From an uncultured Crocinitomix sp. (lineage in GTDB: Bacteria > Bacteroidota > Bacteroidia > Flavobacteriales_D > Crocinitomicaceae): DNA of 64,000 nucleotides. The notes under the pieces were generated by a model, which was not told the DNA's origin, searched no databases, and was given only the letters and a program-made list of their open reading frames with translations. Both the position numbers and the translations under genes were made by a program. The stretch is taken from contig CAKZON010000020.1 of NCBI GenBank assembly GCA_937136425.1, positions 208,095-272,094 of the forward strand, read 5' to 3'. This document shows positions 8,485 through 16,435 of the stretch, in pieces; the first letter of the stretch is position 1; every line of letters begins with the position of its first letter.

Positions 8485-8492
8485 TAATTTTG
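8485..8492 (+). promoter_or_regulatory. TAnnTTTG -7 element four bases before a start codon
   Basis: TAATTTTG matches the Bacteroidota -7 consensus TAnnTTTG and is followed by CGAC and the ATG at 8497. Because transcription normally starts a few bases after this element, the flavin reductase mRNA is probably leaderless. No clear TTG -33 element sits at the usual distance. Confidence 0.5.
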
Positions 8493-8496
8493 CGAC

Positions 8497-9393
8497 ATGT
8501 TAAGTATCGATCCTAAAGAACTTCCTATTCCAAAATTGCATGGTTATTTATTGGGCGCAGTTGGCCCAAGACCCATTGCATTTGCCAGTACTATTGATGC
8601 CGAAGGGAATCCGAATTTAGCTCCCTTTAGTTTTTTTAACGTATTTAGTGCAAACCCACCTATTATGGTTTTTTCTCCTGCGCGCAGTGGAAGAACGAAT
8701 ACGACTAAGGACACTTATAACAATGTAAAAAACATTGCAGAGGTTGTTATTAACGTAGTTAGTCATGATATGGTTCATCAAATGTCATTAGCTAGCTCTC
8801 CATATTCACCTGGTGTAGATGAATTTGCAAAAGCCGGGTTCACTAAAATAGCTTCTGAAACTATTCAACCTTTTCGCGTAGCAGAATCACCCGTTCAATT
8901 TGAATGTGTGGTGAATGAAGTAGTTGAATTAGGTCAAAATGGTGGCGCTGGAAACTTAGTGATTTGTGAAGTGAAAAAAATTCACATTAATGAGGATGTC
9001 TTAGATGCTGACGGCAAAATTGATCAACATAAAATTGACCTTGTTTCACGAATGGGTGGAAATTGGTATTGCCGAGCAGATGAAAATTCAATGTTTGAAA
9101 TTACAAAACCAATTACTACTGTTGGAATTGGTGTAGATGCTATACCTGAAGACATCCAAAACAGTTCTCTATTATCTAAAAATGATTTAGGGCAATTGGG
9201 TGGAATTGAGGAATTACCAAATGAAACGGATGTAAATGAATATAAATTACTTGAGTTAAGCGATTTATTCGTTTCTTTGGAAGACGAACAGACAAAATTG
9301 GAGTTTGAACTCCATAAAAGAGCAAAGGAATTATTAACTGAAAATAAACTGGATGAAGCATGGATGACGCTTCTATCCTTCAACAACAACTAA
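8497..9393 (+). CDS. Flavin reductase-like FMN-binding protein
   Basis: Residues 1-205 match the flavin reductase-like (DIM6/NTAB) domain: VGPRPIAFASTIDAEGNPNLAPFSFFN near residues 22-48 forms the FMN pocket, and PPIMVFSPARSGR and KDTYNNVKN follow. Such proteins bind FMN in a split-barrel dimer and act as NAD(P)H:flavin oxidoreductases or related enzymes. The 298-residue length exceeds a bare domain. The last ~90 residues (LPNETDVNEYKLLELSDLF onward) are an extra helical tail common in Bacteroidota versions. The next gene begins 12 bases after the stop, so the two are likely one transcript. The electron acceptor is unknown. Confidence 0.88.
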   Translation: MLSIDPKELPIPKLHGYLLGAVGPRPIAFASTIDAEGNPNLAPFSFFNVFSANPPIMVFSPARSGRTNTTKDTYNNVKNIAEVVINVVSHDMVHQMSLASSPYSPGVDEFAKAGFTKIASETIQPFRVAESPVQFECVVNEVVELGQNGGAGNLVICEVKKIHINEDVLDADGKIDQHKIDLVSRMGGNWYCRADENSMFEITKPITTVGIGVDAIPEDIQNSSLLSKNDLGQLGGIEELPNETDVNEYKLLELSDLFVSLEDEQTKLEFELHKRAKELLTENKLDEAWMTLLSFNNN

Positions 9394-9405
9394 ACAAACC
9401 AAATT

Positions 9406-9759
9406 ATGTACACATTAAAAGGAGAGCTAAAAGTGATCGGAGATGTTCAACAAATTTCTGATTCATTTAAGAAGAGAGAATTTGTGGTAGTGGACGCTTC
9501 CGGACAATACGCACAAACAATTATGTTTCAAGCCGTGCAAGACAGAACGGATCTTTTAAACAATTTTAAATTAGGCGATAATGTAGAAGTTACGTTCTTT
9601 TTAAGAGGACGTGAGTGGACAAATCCTAAAGATGGCGCAGTGCGTTACTTTAACTCATTAGATTGCTGGAAAATTGAACCAATTGGTGGTGGAACTGCAG
9701 CTACAGCTGATAATGCTGAAACTTTCGTTGCTGAAGGTGATGATGACTTACCATTTTAA
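9406..9759 (+). CDS. DUF3127 OB-fold-like protein with SSB-type acidic tip
   Basis: A 117-residue protein whose residues 1-95 match DUF3127 (MYTLKGELKVIGDVQQIS, KREFVVVDASGQYAQTI, GDNVEVTFFLRGREWTN), a Bacteroidota family with an OB-fold-like strand pattern related to single-stranded DNA-binding proteins. After a short flexible linker, it ends AEGDDDLPF, nearly identical to the SSB C-terminal interaction tip DDDIPF. The tip strongly suggests an ssDNA-binding or SSB-partner-recruiting role, which is inference. It is coupled to the flavin reductase gene 12 bases upstream. A degraded copy of the end of this gene lies about 100 bases downstream. Confidence 0.82.
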   Translation: MYTLKGELKVIGDVQQISDSFKKREFVVVDASGQYAQTIMFQAVQDRTDLLNNFKLGDNVEVTFFLRGREWTNPKDGAVRYFNSLDCWKIEPIGGGTAATADNAETFVAEGDDDLPF

Positions 9760-9829
9760 TATAAAAGTGGATTAAAAAATTAGACCTAATTTAAATCCCT
9801 TAGAAGTTTATACTGAGCTTGCCGAAGTA

Positions 9830-9862
9830 TTGCTGAAAGTGATGATGACTTACCGTTCTAAT
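9830..9862 (+). repeat. Duplicated 3' end of the DUF3127 gene
   Basis: The 33 bases 9830-9862 match 9728-9760, the last codons and stop of the DUF3127 gene, at 30 of 33 positions, encoding IAESDDDLPF-stop instead of VAEGDDDLPF-stop. Directly before it is TACTGAGCTTGCCGAAGTA, which looks like the short intergenic repeats common in flavobacteria. The segment is probably a scar of a tandem duplication or of a recombined downstream paralogue. Confidence 0.7.
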
Positions 9863-9878
9863 TAAATAATAAAATTTT

Positions 9879-9913
9879 AAAAGGTGTTTGTCAGTAGCAA
9901 ACGCCTTTTTTTT
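9879..9913 (+). terminator. Rho-independent terminator
   Basis: AAGGCGTTTG-type arms: AAAAGGTGTTTG at 9879-9890 pairs with CAAACGCCTTTT from 9898, followed by eight T residues. It ends the flavin reductase/DUF3127 unit. The next gene starts only six bases after the T tract. Confidence 0.85.
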
Positions 9914-9918
9914 GGCTT

Positions 9919-10431
9919 ATGCAAAAAATCTATTTCATATTACTCGTTTTTTTACCGCTGTTTAATTTTGGTCAAATCTCTAAAAAATGGGAAGGTCATT
10001 ATGTGGGGAAATTAGAAATCCAATCAAGTGACAAAACCAGTCATTTTCATATGGAGCTTATTTTTAAAAAACAAGATGACGTCACTTATGATTGGACCAT
10101 TGTGTATGGAGAAGATAGCTTGAGACAAGAACGTAATTATTTATTGCGAAAAATAGATGCTCATCACTATGAAGTAGACGAGCGAAATGGTATTGTCTTG
10201 TCAACGAATTTGTTTAAAAACACTTTTGTAAGCGTTTTTGAAATGCAAGGAAATTTGATTCATGCTACCTACACCTTTAAGAAAAACAAACTGTATTTTG
10301 AATTAACTTCTTCCTCTTCCAGCTCTCCCACTGGAGTTATTGCTCCCAGAACAGAAGATGAAGAGGTTGTTCCTCTCGCACACACATACACTACTGTAAC
10401 CCGTCAAACTGCGGTATTGAAAAAGAAATAA
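9919..10431 (+). CDS. Hypothetical secreted protein
   Basis: A 170-residue protein with a clear signal peptide (MQKIYFILLVFLPLFNFGQ) and a compact beta-rich body (WEGHYVGKLEIQSS, HFHMELIFKKQDDVTYDWTIVYG) reminiscent of lipocalin-like or DUF4488-type folds, though no family is certain. The C-terminus contains a serine run and a charged tail. Its ATG lies within six bases of the preceding terminator, and TTTTTTTG sits four bases before the ATG in the place of a -7 element, so it may be leaderless. No functional residue can be named. Confidence 0.6.
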   Translation: MQKIYFILLVFLPLFNFGQISKKWEGHYVGKLEIQSSDKTSHFHMELIFKKQDDVTYDWTIVYGEDSLRQERNYLLRKIDAHHYEVDERNGIVLSTNLFKNTFVSVFEMQGNLIHATYTFKKNKLYFELTSSSSSSPTGVIAPRTEDEEVVPLAHTYTTVTRQTAVLKKK

Positions 10432-10441
10432 ATCGAAATAA

Positions 10442-10472
10442 TTGTTCAAATAGATGTTTAAACATATATTTG
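10442..10472 (+). promoter_or_regulatory. Bacteroidota-type promoter of the YceI gene
   Basis: TTG at 10442-10444, a 20-base spacer and TATATTTG at 10465-10472 match the -33/-7 consensus of this phylum. The element lies 18 bases before the start codon at 10491. Confidence 0.75.
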
Positions 10473-10490
10473 TAGTCTAAAGTTGAAAAA

Positions 10491-11168
10491 ATGATAAAAA
10501 AGATAATAATCGGCGTAGCTATTGCCGCAGTAATTGGAGTAGGTGTTGTAATGTATGCACTTTCTGGGGAATACGAAAGTAAGTTAGATAAATCAGATGT
10601 TGATTCTGAAGTAGCAGTAGATTCAACTGGTAACGAAGTTCCATCATTGTCTTTGATTGAAGGAAATTACCATGTAACAAGCGGCGAAGGTATTCAAGCA
10701 GAGCTTTTGTTTGATGCAGATGGAATGAAAACTGCTAAAGGTGCTTTTGAAAAATTTAGTGTCGATTTTGATATTACAACAGACTATCATCAGTCAACTT
10801 TAAACGTTAACATTGAATCTGCTTCTTTAAATACTGGAAACAGTATGCGTGATGAGCACTTGGCGGAAGCTGATTTCTTTGATGTTGCAACATACCCTAC
10901 TATTACATTCTTATCATCAATAATTGAAGATACTGATACAGGATATGTGGCTAAAGGTGATTTAACTCTTTTAAGCAATACTAAACCAATTGATGTTCCT
11001 TTTAAACACATAGGTAGCGGTACCAACTCAGAAGGAGCAGCTTTTGAAGCGTTCGAAGGAAATTTTGTTTTTGATAGAGTAGAATACGGAATGGAAGAAA
11101 TTTCAGGTGCTGGAAATGTAGTGACAGTTAACTTTTATTGCGAGCTAGGAATAGTTGCTGCTAACTAA
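10491..11168 (+). CDS. YceI-family periplasmic lipid-binding protein
   Basis: A 225-residue protein with an N-terminal hydrophobic signal/anchor (residues 3-26, IIIGVAIAAVIGVGVVMYAL) and a YceI domain from about residue 55 on. Diagnostic stretches are FEKFSVDFDITTDYHQSTLNVNIESASLNTGN, MRDEHLAEADFFDVATYPTITFLS and the C-terminal GIVAAN. YceI proteins form a lipocalin-like barrel that binds isoprenoid quinones or other long lipids. The acidic linker between the anchor and the domain suggests it stays attached to the inner membrane. It has its own promoter and appears to be a single-gene unit. Confidence 0.9.
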   Translation: MIKKIIIGVAIAAVIGVGVVMYALSGEYESKLDKSDVDSEVAVDSTGNEVPSLSLIEGNYHVTSGEGIQAELLFDADGMKTAKGAFEKFSVDFDITTDYHQSTLNVNIESASLNTGNSMRDEHLAEADFFDVATYPTITFLSSIIEDTDTGYVAKGDLTLLSNTKPIDVPFKHIGSGTNSEGAAFEAFEGNFVFDRVEYGMEEISGAGNVVTVNFYCELGIVAAN

Positions 11169-11235
11169 AACAAAACCATTTGCTTATTAACCTGCTAACA
11201 GCATAATATTTTTCAGGTTTTCAAGTTATTGATTT

Positions 11236-12099
11236 ATGCGTGTTCGTATTCATGCTTACGGTTTAATATTGGTAATGGCTTTTACTTCAATTGCGATTAG
11301 TTCATGTAAAAACAAGCCAAAATTTAAGCTGAGATCTAAAAAATACCTGCACATTTCTCACACTAAATCAGATTCAATTGAGTTCATTAACGCTAATGCA
11401 ACAGCAATTGATTATAGCAAATACGATTTATTGATGTTGGGCGGAGACATGGGTTATTCTAGTTCAGAAAACGCACCAAGTTTAAACCGATTGGATGCTG
11501 TTTTTGATTTAGACAATCCTAACACTTTATGGGCATTAGGTAATCATGATTATGCCAACTTATCATTACTTACTGATTATACACAACGCCCAACATACTA
11601 TGCATATGCCAAGAACGGAATCACATTTGTTGTTTTAGATTCGCAAGACAGCTTATGTTATATTACTGGTGATCAATTCGTATTTTTAAATGAAGTGTTA
11701 GACACGATTGAAAATTCATCTCACTTGGTTTTGCTACATCATAAATTAATATGGATGCCAAACAATGAAACGCTGAGCCCACAAATTGCATCTGTATCTA
11801 ACGGTCCACTTGGCGATTGTCATTATTGCTTAAACCCAAACAATTTTTACGCAGATATTTATCCGCGCCTAGTTAACATTCAAAATAACGGAACCAAAGT
11901 GCTATGTGTTGGAGGCGATTTAGGTTTTAACAGCACTACTTTTTCTTATCAAACTCCTGATGGAATTGAATTTTTAGGTTCAGGAATTTCTGCTGAAAAT
12001 GAAGAGAATCATGCCATTTTATTTCATCATGACGTTAAAAACCAAGTAATGACTTGGGAGTTTAAACCAATTCGAAAATTAAAACAAGTCAAAGACTAG
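11236..12099 (+). CDS. Calcineurin-like metallophosphoesterase lipoprotein
   Basis: A 287-residue lipoprotein: signal peptide with lipobox ISSC near residue 24, then a phosphoesterase fold with LLMLGGDMGYSS (GGD), WALGNHDYA (GNHD) and VLLHHKLIW/VGGDLGF metal-ligand motifs. The first DxH motif expected near the N-terminus reads YLHISHTKS, so one of the usual metal ligands seems to be missing. It resembles another lipoprotein at 38797-39639 in this window with the same plan. The substrate is unknown. Likely faces the periplasm or cell surface. Confidence 0.75.
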   Translation: MRVRIHAYGLILVMAFTSIAISSCKNKPKFKLRSKKYLHISHTKSDSIEFINANATAIDYSKYDLLMLGGDMGYSSSENAPSLNRLDAVFDLDNPNTLWALGNHDYANLSLLTDYTQRPTYYAYAKNGITFVVLDSQDSLCYITGDQFVFLNEVLDTIENSSHLVLLHHKLIWMPNNETLSPQIASVSNGPLGDCHYCLNPNNFYADIYPRLVNIQNNGTKVLCVGGDLGFNSTTFSYQTPDGIEFLGSGISAENEENHAILFHHDVKNQVMTWEFKPIRKLKQVKD

Positions 12100-12150
12100 T
12101 GCTGTTTAATTGAATCCTTATTTTTCTAATCAAATTGGAGATTAATGCAT

Positions 12151-12158
12151 TAAATTTG
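12151..12158 (+). promoter_or_regulatory. TAnnTTTG element four bases before the rluE-like start
   Basis: TAAATTTG at 12151-12158 is followed by CGCC and the ATG at 12163, the same geometry as at 8485 and 34502. This suggests a leaderless transcript. Confidence 0.5.
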
Positions 12159-12162
12159 CGCC

Positions 12163-12729
12163 ATGCAACACCACCATTATATCCTTTTTAAACCCCACGG
12201 TTATTTAAGCCAATTTATATATAATGGCAAACGCAAAAACCGTAAAAAGTTATTGGGCGAATTACACGATTTTGCTGAAGGAACAATGGCGGTAGGTCGA
12301 TTAGATGAAGATTCAGAAGGGCTTATTTTTTTAACAACTGACGGTAAAGAGAGTTACAATATTTTAAGTCAAAAATACGAAAAAGAGTACCACGTTCAAG
12401 TTGACGGAATCATTACTGAAGAAGCAATTGAATTGATGCGAAACGGCATTGAAATTGGAATTCAGGGAACAAAATATCTTACCAAACCTTGCAAAGCAAC
12501 AATTATAGATACACCTGTTTTTCCTCCAAGAGCAAAACCCATAAGAGACGAAAGACATGGCCCGACTAGTTGGGCATCTATTATTTTAAGAGAGGGGAAA
12601 TTTAGGCAAGTAAGAAAAATGACTGCAGCTGCAGGATTTCCAACTTTAAGGTTAGTACGTGTGCGCATAGGCAATAGATGGTTAAATCAAATGCAACCAG
12701 GCGAAGTACAAGAAGTTGACGCATTTTAA
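12163..12729 (+). CDS. rluE: RsuA/RluE-family 23S rRNA pseudouridine synthase
   Basis: A 188-residue pseudouridine synthase without the S4 RNA-binding domain, as in RluE. The catalytic aspartate lies in MAVGRLDEDSEGLIFLTTDG. Other family motifs are YILFKPHGYLSQF at the N-terminus, KYEKEYHVQVDG, and LREGKFRQVRKMTAAAGFPTLRLVRVRIG in the C-terminal half. RluE isomerises one uridine (2457 in E. coli) in 23S rRNA. Length and order of motifs fit the family. The exact target in this organism is by analogy. Confidence 0.85.
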   Translation: MQHHHYILFKPHGYLSQFIYNGKRKNRKKLLGELHDFAEGTMAVGRLDEDSEGLIFLTTDGKESYNILSQKYEKEYHVQVDGIITEEAIELMRNGIEIGIQGTKYLTKPCKATIIDTPVFPPRAKPIRDERHGPTSWASIILREGKFRQVRKMTAAAGFPTLRLVRVRIGNRWLNQMQPGEVQEVDAF

Positions 12730-12764
12730 AATCAACTTAGAAAATTTTCTATCTTTAATCCATT

Positions 12765-13370
12765 ATGGAAATAGTTATACTTGTTGGCTTTTTTGCCTTG
12801 CTTATTGGAGTTATTGTGCTTTCTATTCGTTTTGTCAAAAAACAGAATAATAAAAAAATAGTCTTGTTTCAAGAATGGGCTTTACGACTGAATTTGCAGC
12901 ACGAGCATAAAAAACAATTATTAGCCAAACTCAATACTTTATCTGGAGAATTAGATGGTGTACCGGTTGTTATTTATGAGCACATAGTTGGCTCAGGGAA
13001 AAACCAAGTATTATACACCACCGTTACTTTTGCTCCTAACCCATTTGACTTTGATTTTAGAATTGGAAAAGAAGGTTTTTTTAGCAAAGTAGGAAAAGCT
13101 TTTGGAGGAAAAGACATTGAATTTGGTGATGAAGAATTCGATAAAAAATTCCTACTAAAATGCAAAGAAGAAAATCGTTTTAGAAGTTTGATGGATTTTA
13201 GAATGCAAGGAGAATTGCGCGCTATTGAAAAGCAATTAAAAGGTAATATTTTAAGTACAAATGCAGGTTTTACCTACAGCCTTGTTGGCGGATTCAGCAA
13301 ACAAGCAAAACTGGAAGAATTCGAGAAAGTGATGAGTTTCATGCGCACTTTAATAAAAAACTTGCGATAA
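12765..13370 (+). CDS. Membrane-anchored hypothetical protein, first of tandem pair
   Basis: A 201-residue protein with one N-terminal membrane helix (residues 2-22, EIVILVGFFALLIGVIVLSIRFV) and a cytoplasmic domain. The domain contains LSGELDGVPVVIYEHIVGSGKNQ, FAPNPFDFDFRIGKEGFF and a C-terminal YSLVGGFSKQAKLEEFEKV. It shares this whole layout with the following gene, including the xxPxPFDFxF motif, so the two arose by tandem duplication. The gap between them is 15 bases, implying co-transcription. Family unknown. No catalytic residue is apparent. Confidence 0.65.
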   Translation: MEIVILVGFFALLIGVIVLSIRFVKKQNNKKIVLFQEWALRLNLQHEHKKQLLAKLNTLSGELDGVPVVIYEHIVGSGKNQVLYTTVTFAPNPFDFDFRIGKEGFFSKVGKAFGGKDIEFGDEEFDKKFLLKCKEENRFRSLMDFRMQGELRAIEKQLKGNILSTNAGFTYSLVGGFSKQAKLEEFEKVMSFMRTLIKNLR

Positions 13371-13385
13371 CCTACTGATCAATTC

Positions 13386-13973
13386 ATGCTCTACCTTTAC
13401 ATTAGCATAGGTGTTTTAATTGCAGTAATCCTCCTTTATCTACTTTTTCAAAATGGGAAAAAAGCTAGTTTAAAAAAAGTGGAATGGTATAAAGCTTGGG
13501 CTTATAAAATGAACTTCAACCACAGTTCTGAAAAATATTTAATGGCGCAACTCAACACCGTTAATGGAAATGTAGCAGGTTGTGATTTTAAGATAATTGA
13601 AAAAATTACTGGCAGTCATCATGAGAGTCAATACTTGCATACTTTTATTCAATTTGAACCTAGTCCGTTTGATTTTGAATTTGACATTTCAAGAAAAAGT
13701 TTAGGCAGTAAAAGTAATTTTAAGCTAGGAGATTCAACAATAGATAATCATTTTACCTTTCTAACGAACGATACCGAAAAATTTCGGTCACTTTTAACGC
13801 CAGACGCAATCAATAAACTCAAATTAACCACAGCTTTTTTTGGCACTGGCATTAAATGCGATAATGAAAAATTGGAGCATTACTTTTTAGGTGGATTAAC
13901 GAAAGAAAGTCAAACAGAAGAATTAGAAGCTATTTTAAATGTAATGCAAGCATTTATTAAAGCCAGAAAGTAA
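13386..13973 (+). CDS. Membrane-anchored hypothetical protein, second of tandem pair
   Basis: A 195-residue paralogue of the preceding protein: N-terminal helix (YLYISIGVLIAVILLYLLF), then MAQLNTVNGNVAGCDFKIIEKITGS, FEPSPFDFEFDISRKS and YFLGGLTKESQTEELEAI. The spacing of the motifs matches 12765-13370 throughout, with clearly diverged sequence. It ends two bases before the converging ADP-ribose operon (13976). Function unknown. Confidence 0.65.
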   Translation: MLYLYISIGVLIAVILLYLLFQNGKKASLKKVEWYKAWAYKMNFNHSSEKYLMAQLNTVNGNVAGCDFKIIEKITGSHHESQYLHTFIQFEPSPFDFEFDISRKSLGSKSNFKLGDSTIDNHFTFLTNDTEKFRSLLTPDAINKLKLTTAFFGTGIKCDNEKLEHYFLGGLTKESQTEELEAILNVMQAFIKARK

Positions 13974-13975
13974 AT

Positions 13976-14548
13976 CTAACTTTCGGCAATTGTATAAACC
14001 TCTTCTTTGGGTAAAAGGTACTCGGCCTCTTTTATTCTACCATTCAAAATTAGGTCATGTATGTTTTTGCATTCTTGACCAATATCCTCAATTGAAACAA
14101 TCCAGTCATTTACATATTTTTCAACTGCAATTCCGCTCAAACCAATTTGGATGGATTTATAATCCAATGCGTTGAGATGAATATCCTTTTCAGGATCCCA
14201 TTGGACACGAATGGGTGAATTTACTAGAGCGGTTTTCCACGCCTCATTTGTGCCATGTATCTCTTTTACAAAATGAGATAAGCAAGCATTTTTGCAAGCC
14301 CAATCCCAACCTTTGCGTTTAATTTTAATGGCTAACACATGTTCTTGATCCTTTTTAGTAGACCAGCCACTGCGATACATCATCCATAAAAATGAAGGTT
14401 TAATCCAGGTCATTCGTTCCATTTTAAACGGAGCTACAAATTTTTGATTTTGTACTGCAGTTATAGCAATTGCTTTAGAATAGGCTTGATACACCGTTAT
14501 TGTATGCTCATCAAATACTGCACGAATAGTCTGTTTATTCGAATTCAT
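13976..14548 (-). CDS. DUF4291 family protein, last gene of ADP-ribose operon
   Basis: A 190-residue protein with strong DUF4291 features: IRAVFDEHTITVYQAYS near the N-terminus, then FVAPFKMERMTWIKPSFLWMMYRSGWSTKKDQEHVLAIKIKRKGWDWA, and a conserved SPIRVQWDPEKD and LGLSGIA-like IQIGLSGIAVEKYVNDW. The many invariant Arg, Trp and Lys residues look like an active site acting on a nucleotide or nucleic acid, but the biochemical role of DUF4291 is not established to my knowledge. It begins six bases after the phosphatase gene in the same direction and is the 3' end of the operon, so a role in ADP-ribose or RNA-end metabolism is inferred. Confidence 0.8.
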   Translation of the reverse strand: MNSNKQTIRAVFDEHTITVYQAYSKAIAITAVQNQKFVAPFKMERMTWIKPSFLWMMYRSGWSTKKDQEHVLAIKIKRKGWDWACKNACLSHFVKEIHGTNEAWKTALVNSPIRVQWDPEKDIHLNALDYKSIQIGLSGIAVEKYVNDWIVSIEDIGQECKNIHDLILNGRIKEAEYLLPKEEVYTIAES

Positions 14549-14554
14549 TTTTAC

Positions 14555-15283
14555 TTATTTATTTCGACCTATTTCTTTTGGATAAAGCTCCATTACAGGA
14601 TCGCTTTGCCAAAATTCTTTTGTGTCTATATCCAAGGCAGATAATTTTCCTTTAAATGCTGCTCCAGTGTCCAAATTCCAAATGTTTGCGCGATTCCAAG
14701 GGTGATCAATTCCCCAACCTGTTGTTGGCGTATGACCAATAAAAATTTCTGAAAATAGTTTTAACCGTCCAGGATATGAATCCTCCTCTTTCTCTACTCT
14801 TCCATGTATGGCAACAGCCATTTCCCAAAGCGTGCGATCCCAGCCATAATTAGAAGCATAATGTTCTTTTTCTGGTCCGTGCATAGACGTGTACCCGGCA
14901 TGAATAAACAACCTATTTTTATCATCAACATAATAGTTTTTCATTTTCATAAAAAAACCAATATGTTCATCTTTTTGATTGTCAGTATGTCCTGCATAAC
15001 TCTCAATGGTTTCTTTACCGCCATGCTTTAACCAAATGTTATTCTCAGTTCCTCTTGTTAACCAATCATAACACCAAGCATCATGATTACCATAAATGAA
15101 ATGGCAGTTTTGCTGATATGAAAGTTCAATTAAAAAATCAATCAACTGTGCTGATTCACTCCAACCATCCACATAATCGCCCATAAATATAAGCTCATCC
15201 TGAGCGGTAACATTTGCACGTTCTAAAACTTGTTTAAGTCCTTTTAATCCTCCGTGTATGTCTCCTATTGCTATTGTTCTCAT
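14555..15283 (-). CDS. PPP-family metallophosphatase
   Basis: A 242-residue calcineurin-like phosphatase with all core motifs: MRTIAIGDIHGGLKGL (GDxHG), IFMGDYVDGWSES (GDxxDG), FIYGNHDAWCYDW (GNHD), and later LFIHAGYTS and FIGHTPTTGWG (GHT). These bind two metal ions and place it among protein Ser/Thr phosphatases, PrpE and ApaH. In the context of KptA and macrodomain genes, it might act on phosphorylated ADP-ribose products, dinucleoside polyphosphates or RNA ends. This substrate assignment is inference. It lies between the oxygenase (46 bases upstream) and DUF4291 (six bases downstream). Confidence 0.88.
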   Translation of the reverse strand: MRTIAIGDIHGGLKGLKQVLERANVTAQDELIFMGDYVDGWSESAQLIDFLIELSYQQNCHFIYGNHDAWCYDWLTRGTENNIWLKHGGKETIESYAGHTDNQKDEHIGFFMKMKNYYVDDKNRLFIHAGYTSMHGPEKEHYASNYGWDRTLWEMAVAIHGRVEKEEDSYPGRLKLFSEIFIGHTPTTGWGIDHPWNRANIWNLDTGAAFKGKLSALDIDTKEFWQSDPVMELYPKEIGRNK

Positions 15284-15329
15284 TGTTGTAATTAATTAGA
15301 CTTCTACATAATAAAAAGCCTGCCTAAAT

Positions 15330-15893
15330 TTAAGCATCTAAATCATTTGATGTAACTCGAAACATTACATCCGTTCTTAAAACGTACTTTGTTCCTTTCT
15401 CTAAACTCTTTCCCTCATGGCGTACATTATGATCAAATATTACGGCGCGTCCTTGCTTTGGCCGAATATCAAATTCACGCATAAAACCAGTTTCACCTCC
15501 CTTAAAATCTTCGTTTAAATAAATAATCAAAGTCAATAAGCTCTGCTCGGATGCATTTCTTCTATGACTTCCGTCACGGTGCATTTTAAACCTTTCTCCG
15601 GGCACATATTTATAATAACGAAACATCTCATTTAGCCCTATGGGCTTGGCATATGGGTAATCATCAATAAAAGGACATAGTTTGTTCCAAATTTCAGCTG
15701 CAAGTTCTTCATCCAACATTAAAACACGTTGATTATTTCGAACGGAAGCCATTACGGTTTGCTTACCATCAATATTGACTTTAGCAAATTCATAACCTAT
15801 AGTTTCGCTTGCTTTAATATGGAACTTACATTCTTCCTTAGTTAAGAAATCATCTATAATCCAAACGTCTTCAGTAATTTTTTCTTTTTGCAT
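15330..15893 (-). CDS. 2-oxoglutarate/Fe(II)-dependent oxygenase (prolyl hydroxylase type)
   Basis: A 187-residue double-stranded beta-helix oxygenase. The iron triad is H105 and D107 in RFKMHRDGSHRR and H159 in NVRHEGKS, and R173 in YVLRTDVMF is the 2-oxoglutarate-binding arginine. The segment FRYYKYVPGE before the first histidine is typical of P4Hc domains. The target, probably a protein or nucleic-acid side chain, is unknown. It sits between a macrodomain gene (23 bases upstream) and the phosphatase gene in the ADP-ribose operon, an unusual partner for these enzymes. Confidence 0.88.
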   Translation of the reverse strand: MQKEKITEDVWIIDDFLTKEECKFHIKASETIGYEFAKVNIDGKQTVMASVRNNQRVLMLDEELAAEIWNKLCPFIDDYPYAKPIGLNEMFRYYKYVPGERFKMHRDGSHRRNASEQSLLTLIIYLNEDFKGGETGFMREFDIRPKQGRAVIFDHNVRHEGKSLEKGTKYVLRTDVMFRVTSNDLDA

Positions 15894-15916
15894 TAGTTAA
15901 AATTTAGATTGTTCAA

Positions 15917-16420
15917 TTAATCAAAATCATATACTATTGTTCCTATATTTTTTTCACTTAGCCTTGCCATTATGAGCGGCTCAATCTTAGACCACTTACC
16001 TCCTGCTAAACCGCAGCCAATTCTTGGCAGGTGCACACTTGCTCCAAGTTTTTCAGCCTCATTTTGTAATTTTTCTAAACACTTATCCACTGCATCATAT
16101 CTTATTGGCGCACCGTTACTTCCTGTTTTCATCCCACGTTGCCCAATCATATTTGCAACATAAGTATCTGCCGAGACTTGGATAATTTGAATGTTTCCCA
16201 ATTCAAAATCATTTTTAGATCTTTCTCTATGCCATTGGCGGTATTCCTTTTCCGGTTTGCTCCATCTTTTTGAAATTGCTAACACAAAACCTTTCCCCCA
16301 TCCGCCAAGGTCATTACAAATATGCCCGATAATTTTTGGCCCTTTCGCCTGTGGAGATGTTGCATCTCCTTTTATGTATTCAATATTTTTCATCTTAAAA
16401 ATAGTATTCGCTTCAGTCAA
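15917..16420 (-). CDS. Macrodomain protein, ALC1/TARG1/Poa1-like class
   Basis: A 167-residue single macrodomain. MKNIEYIKGDATSP opens the fold, IIGHICNDLGGWGKGFVLAIS forms the ADP-ribose pocket, and VHLPRIGCGLAGGKWSKIEP is the diagnostic C-terminal motif of the ALC1-like class. The human TARG1 catalytic aspartate of the GCGLD motif is Ala here (GCGLA), so a glutamyl-ADP-ribose hydrolase mechanism of that kind is doubtful. Poa1p-like hydrolysis of ADP-ribose 1''-phosphate or simple binding is the alternative. A start nine residues later (16393) is also plausible. It is one of three different macrodomain genes in the operon. Confidence 0.85.
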   Translation of the reverse strand: MTEANTIFKMKNIEYIKGDATSPQAKGPKIIGHICNDLGGWGKGFVLAISKRWSKPEKEYRQWHRERSKNDFELGNIQIIQVSADTYVANMIGQRGMKTGSNGAPIRYDAVDKCLEKLQNEAEKLGASVHLPRIGCGLAGGKWSKIEPLIMARLSEKNIGTIVYDFD

Positions 16421-16435
16421 TGTTTAAATGAAACA

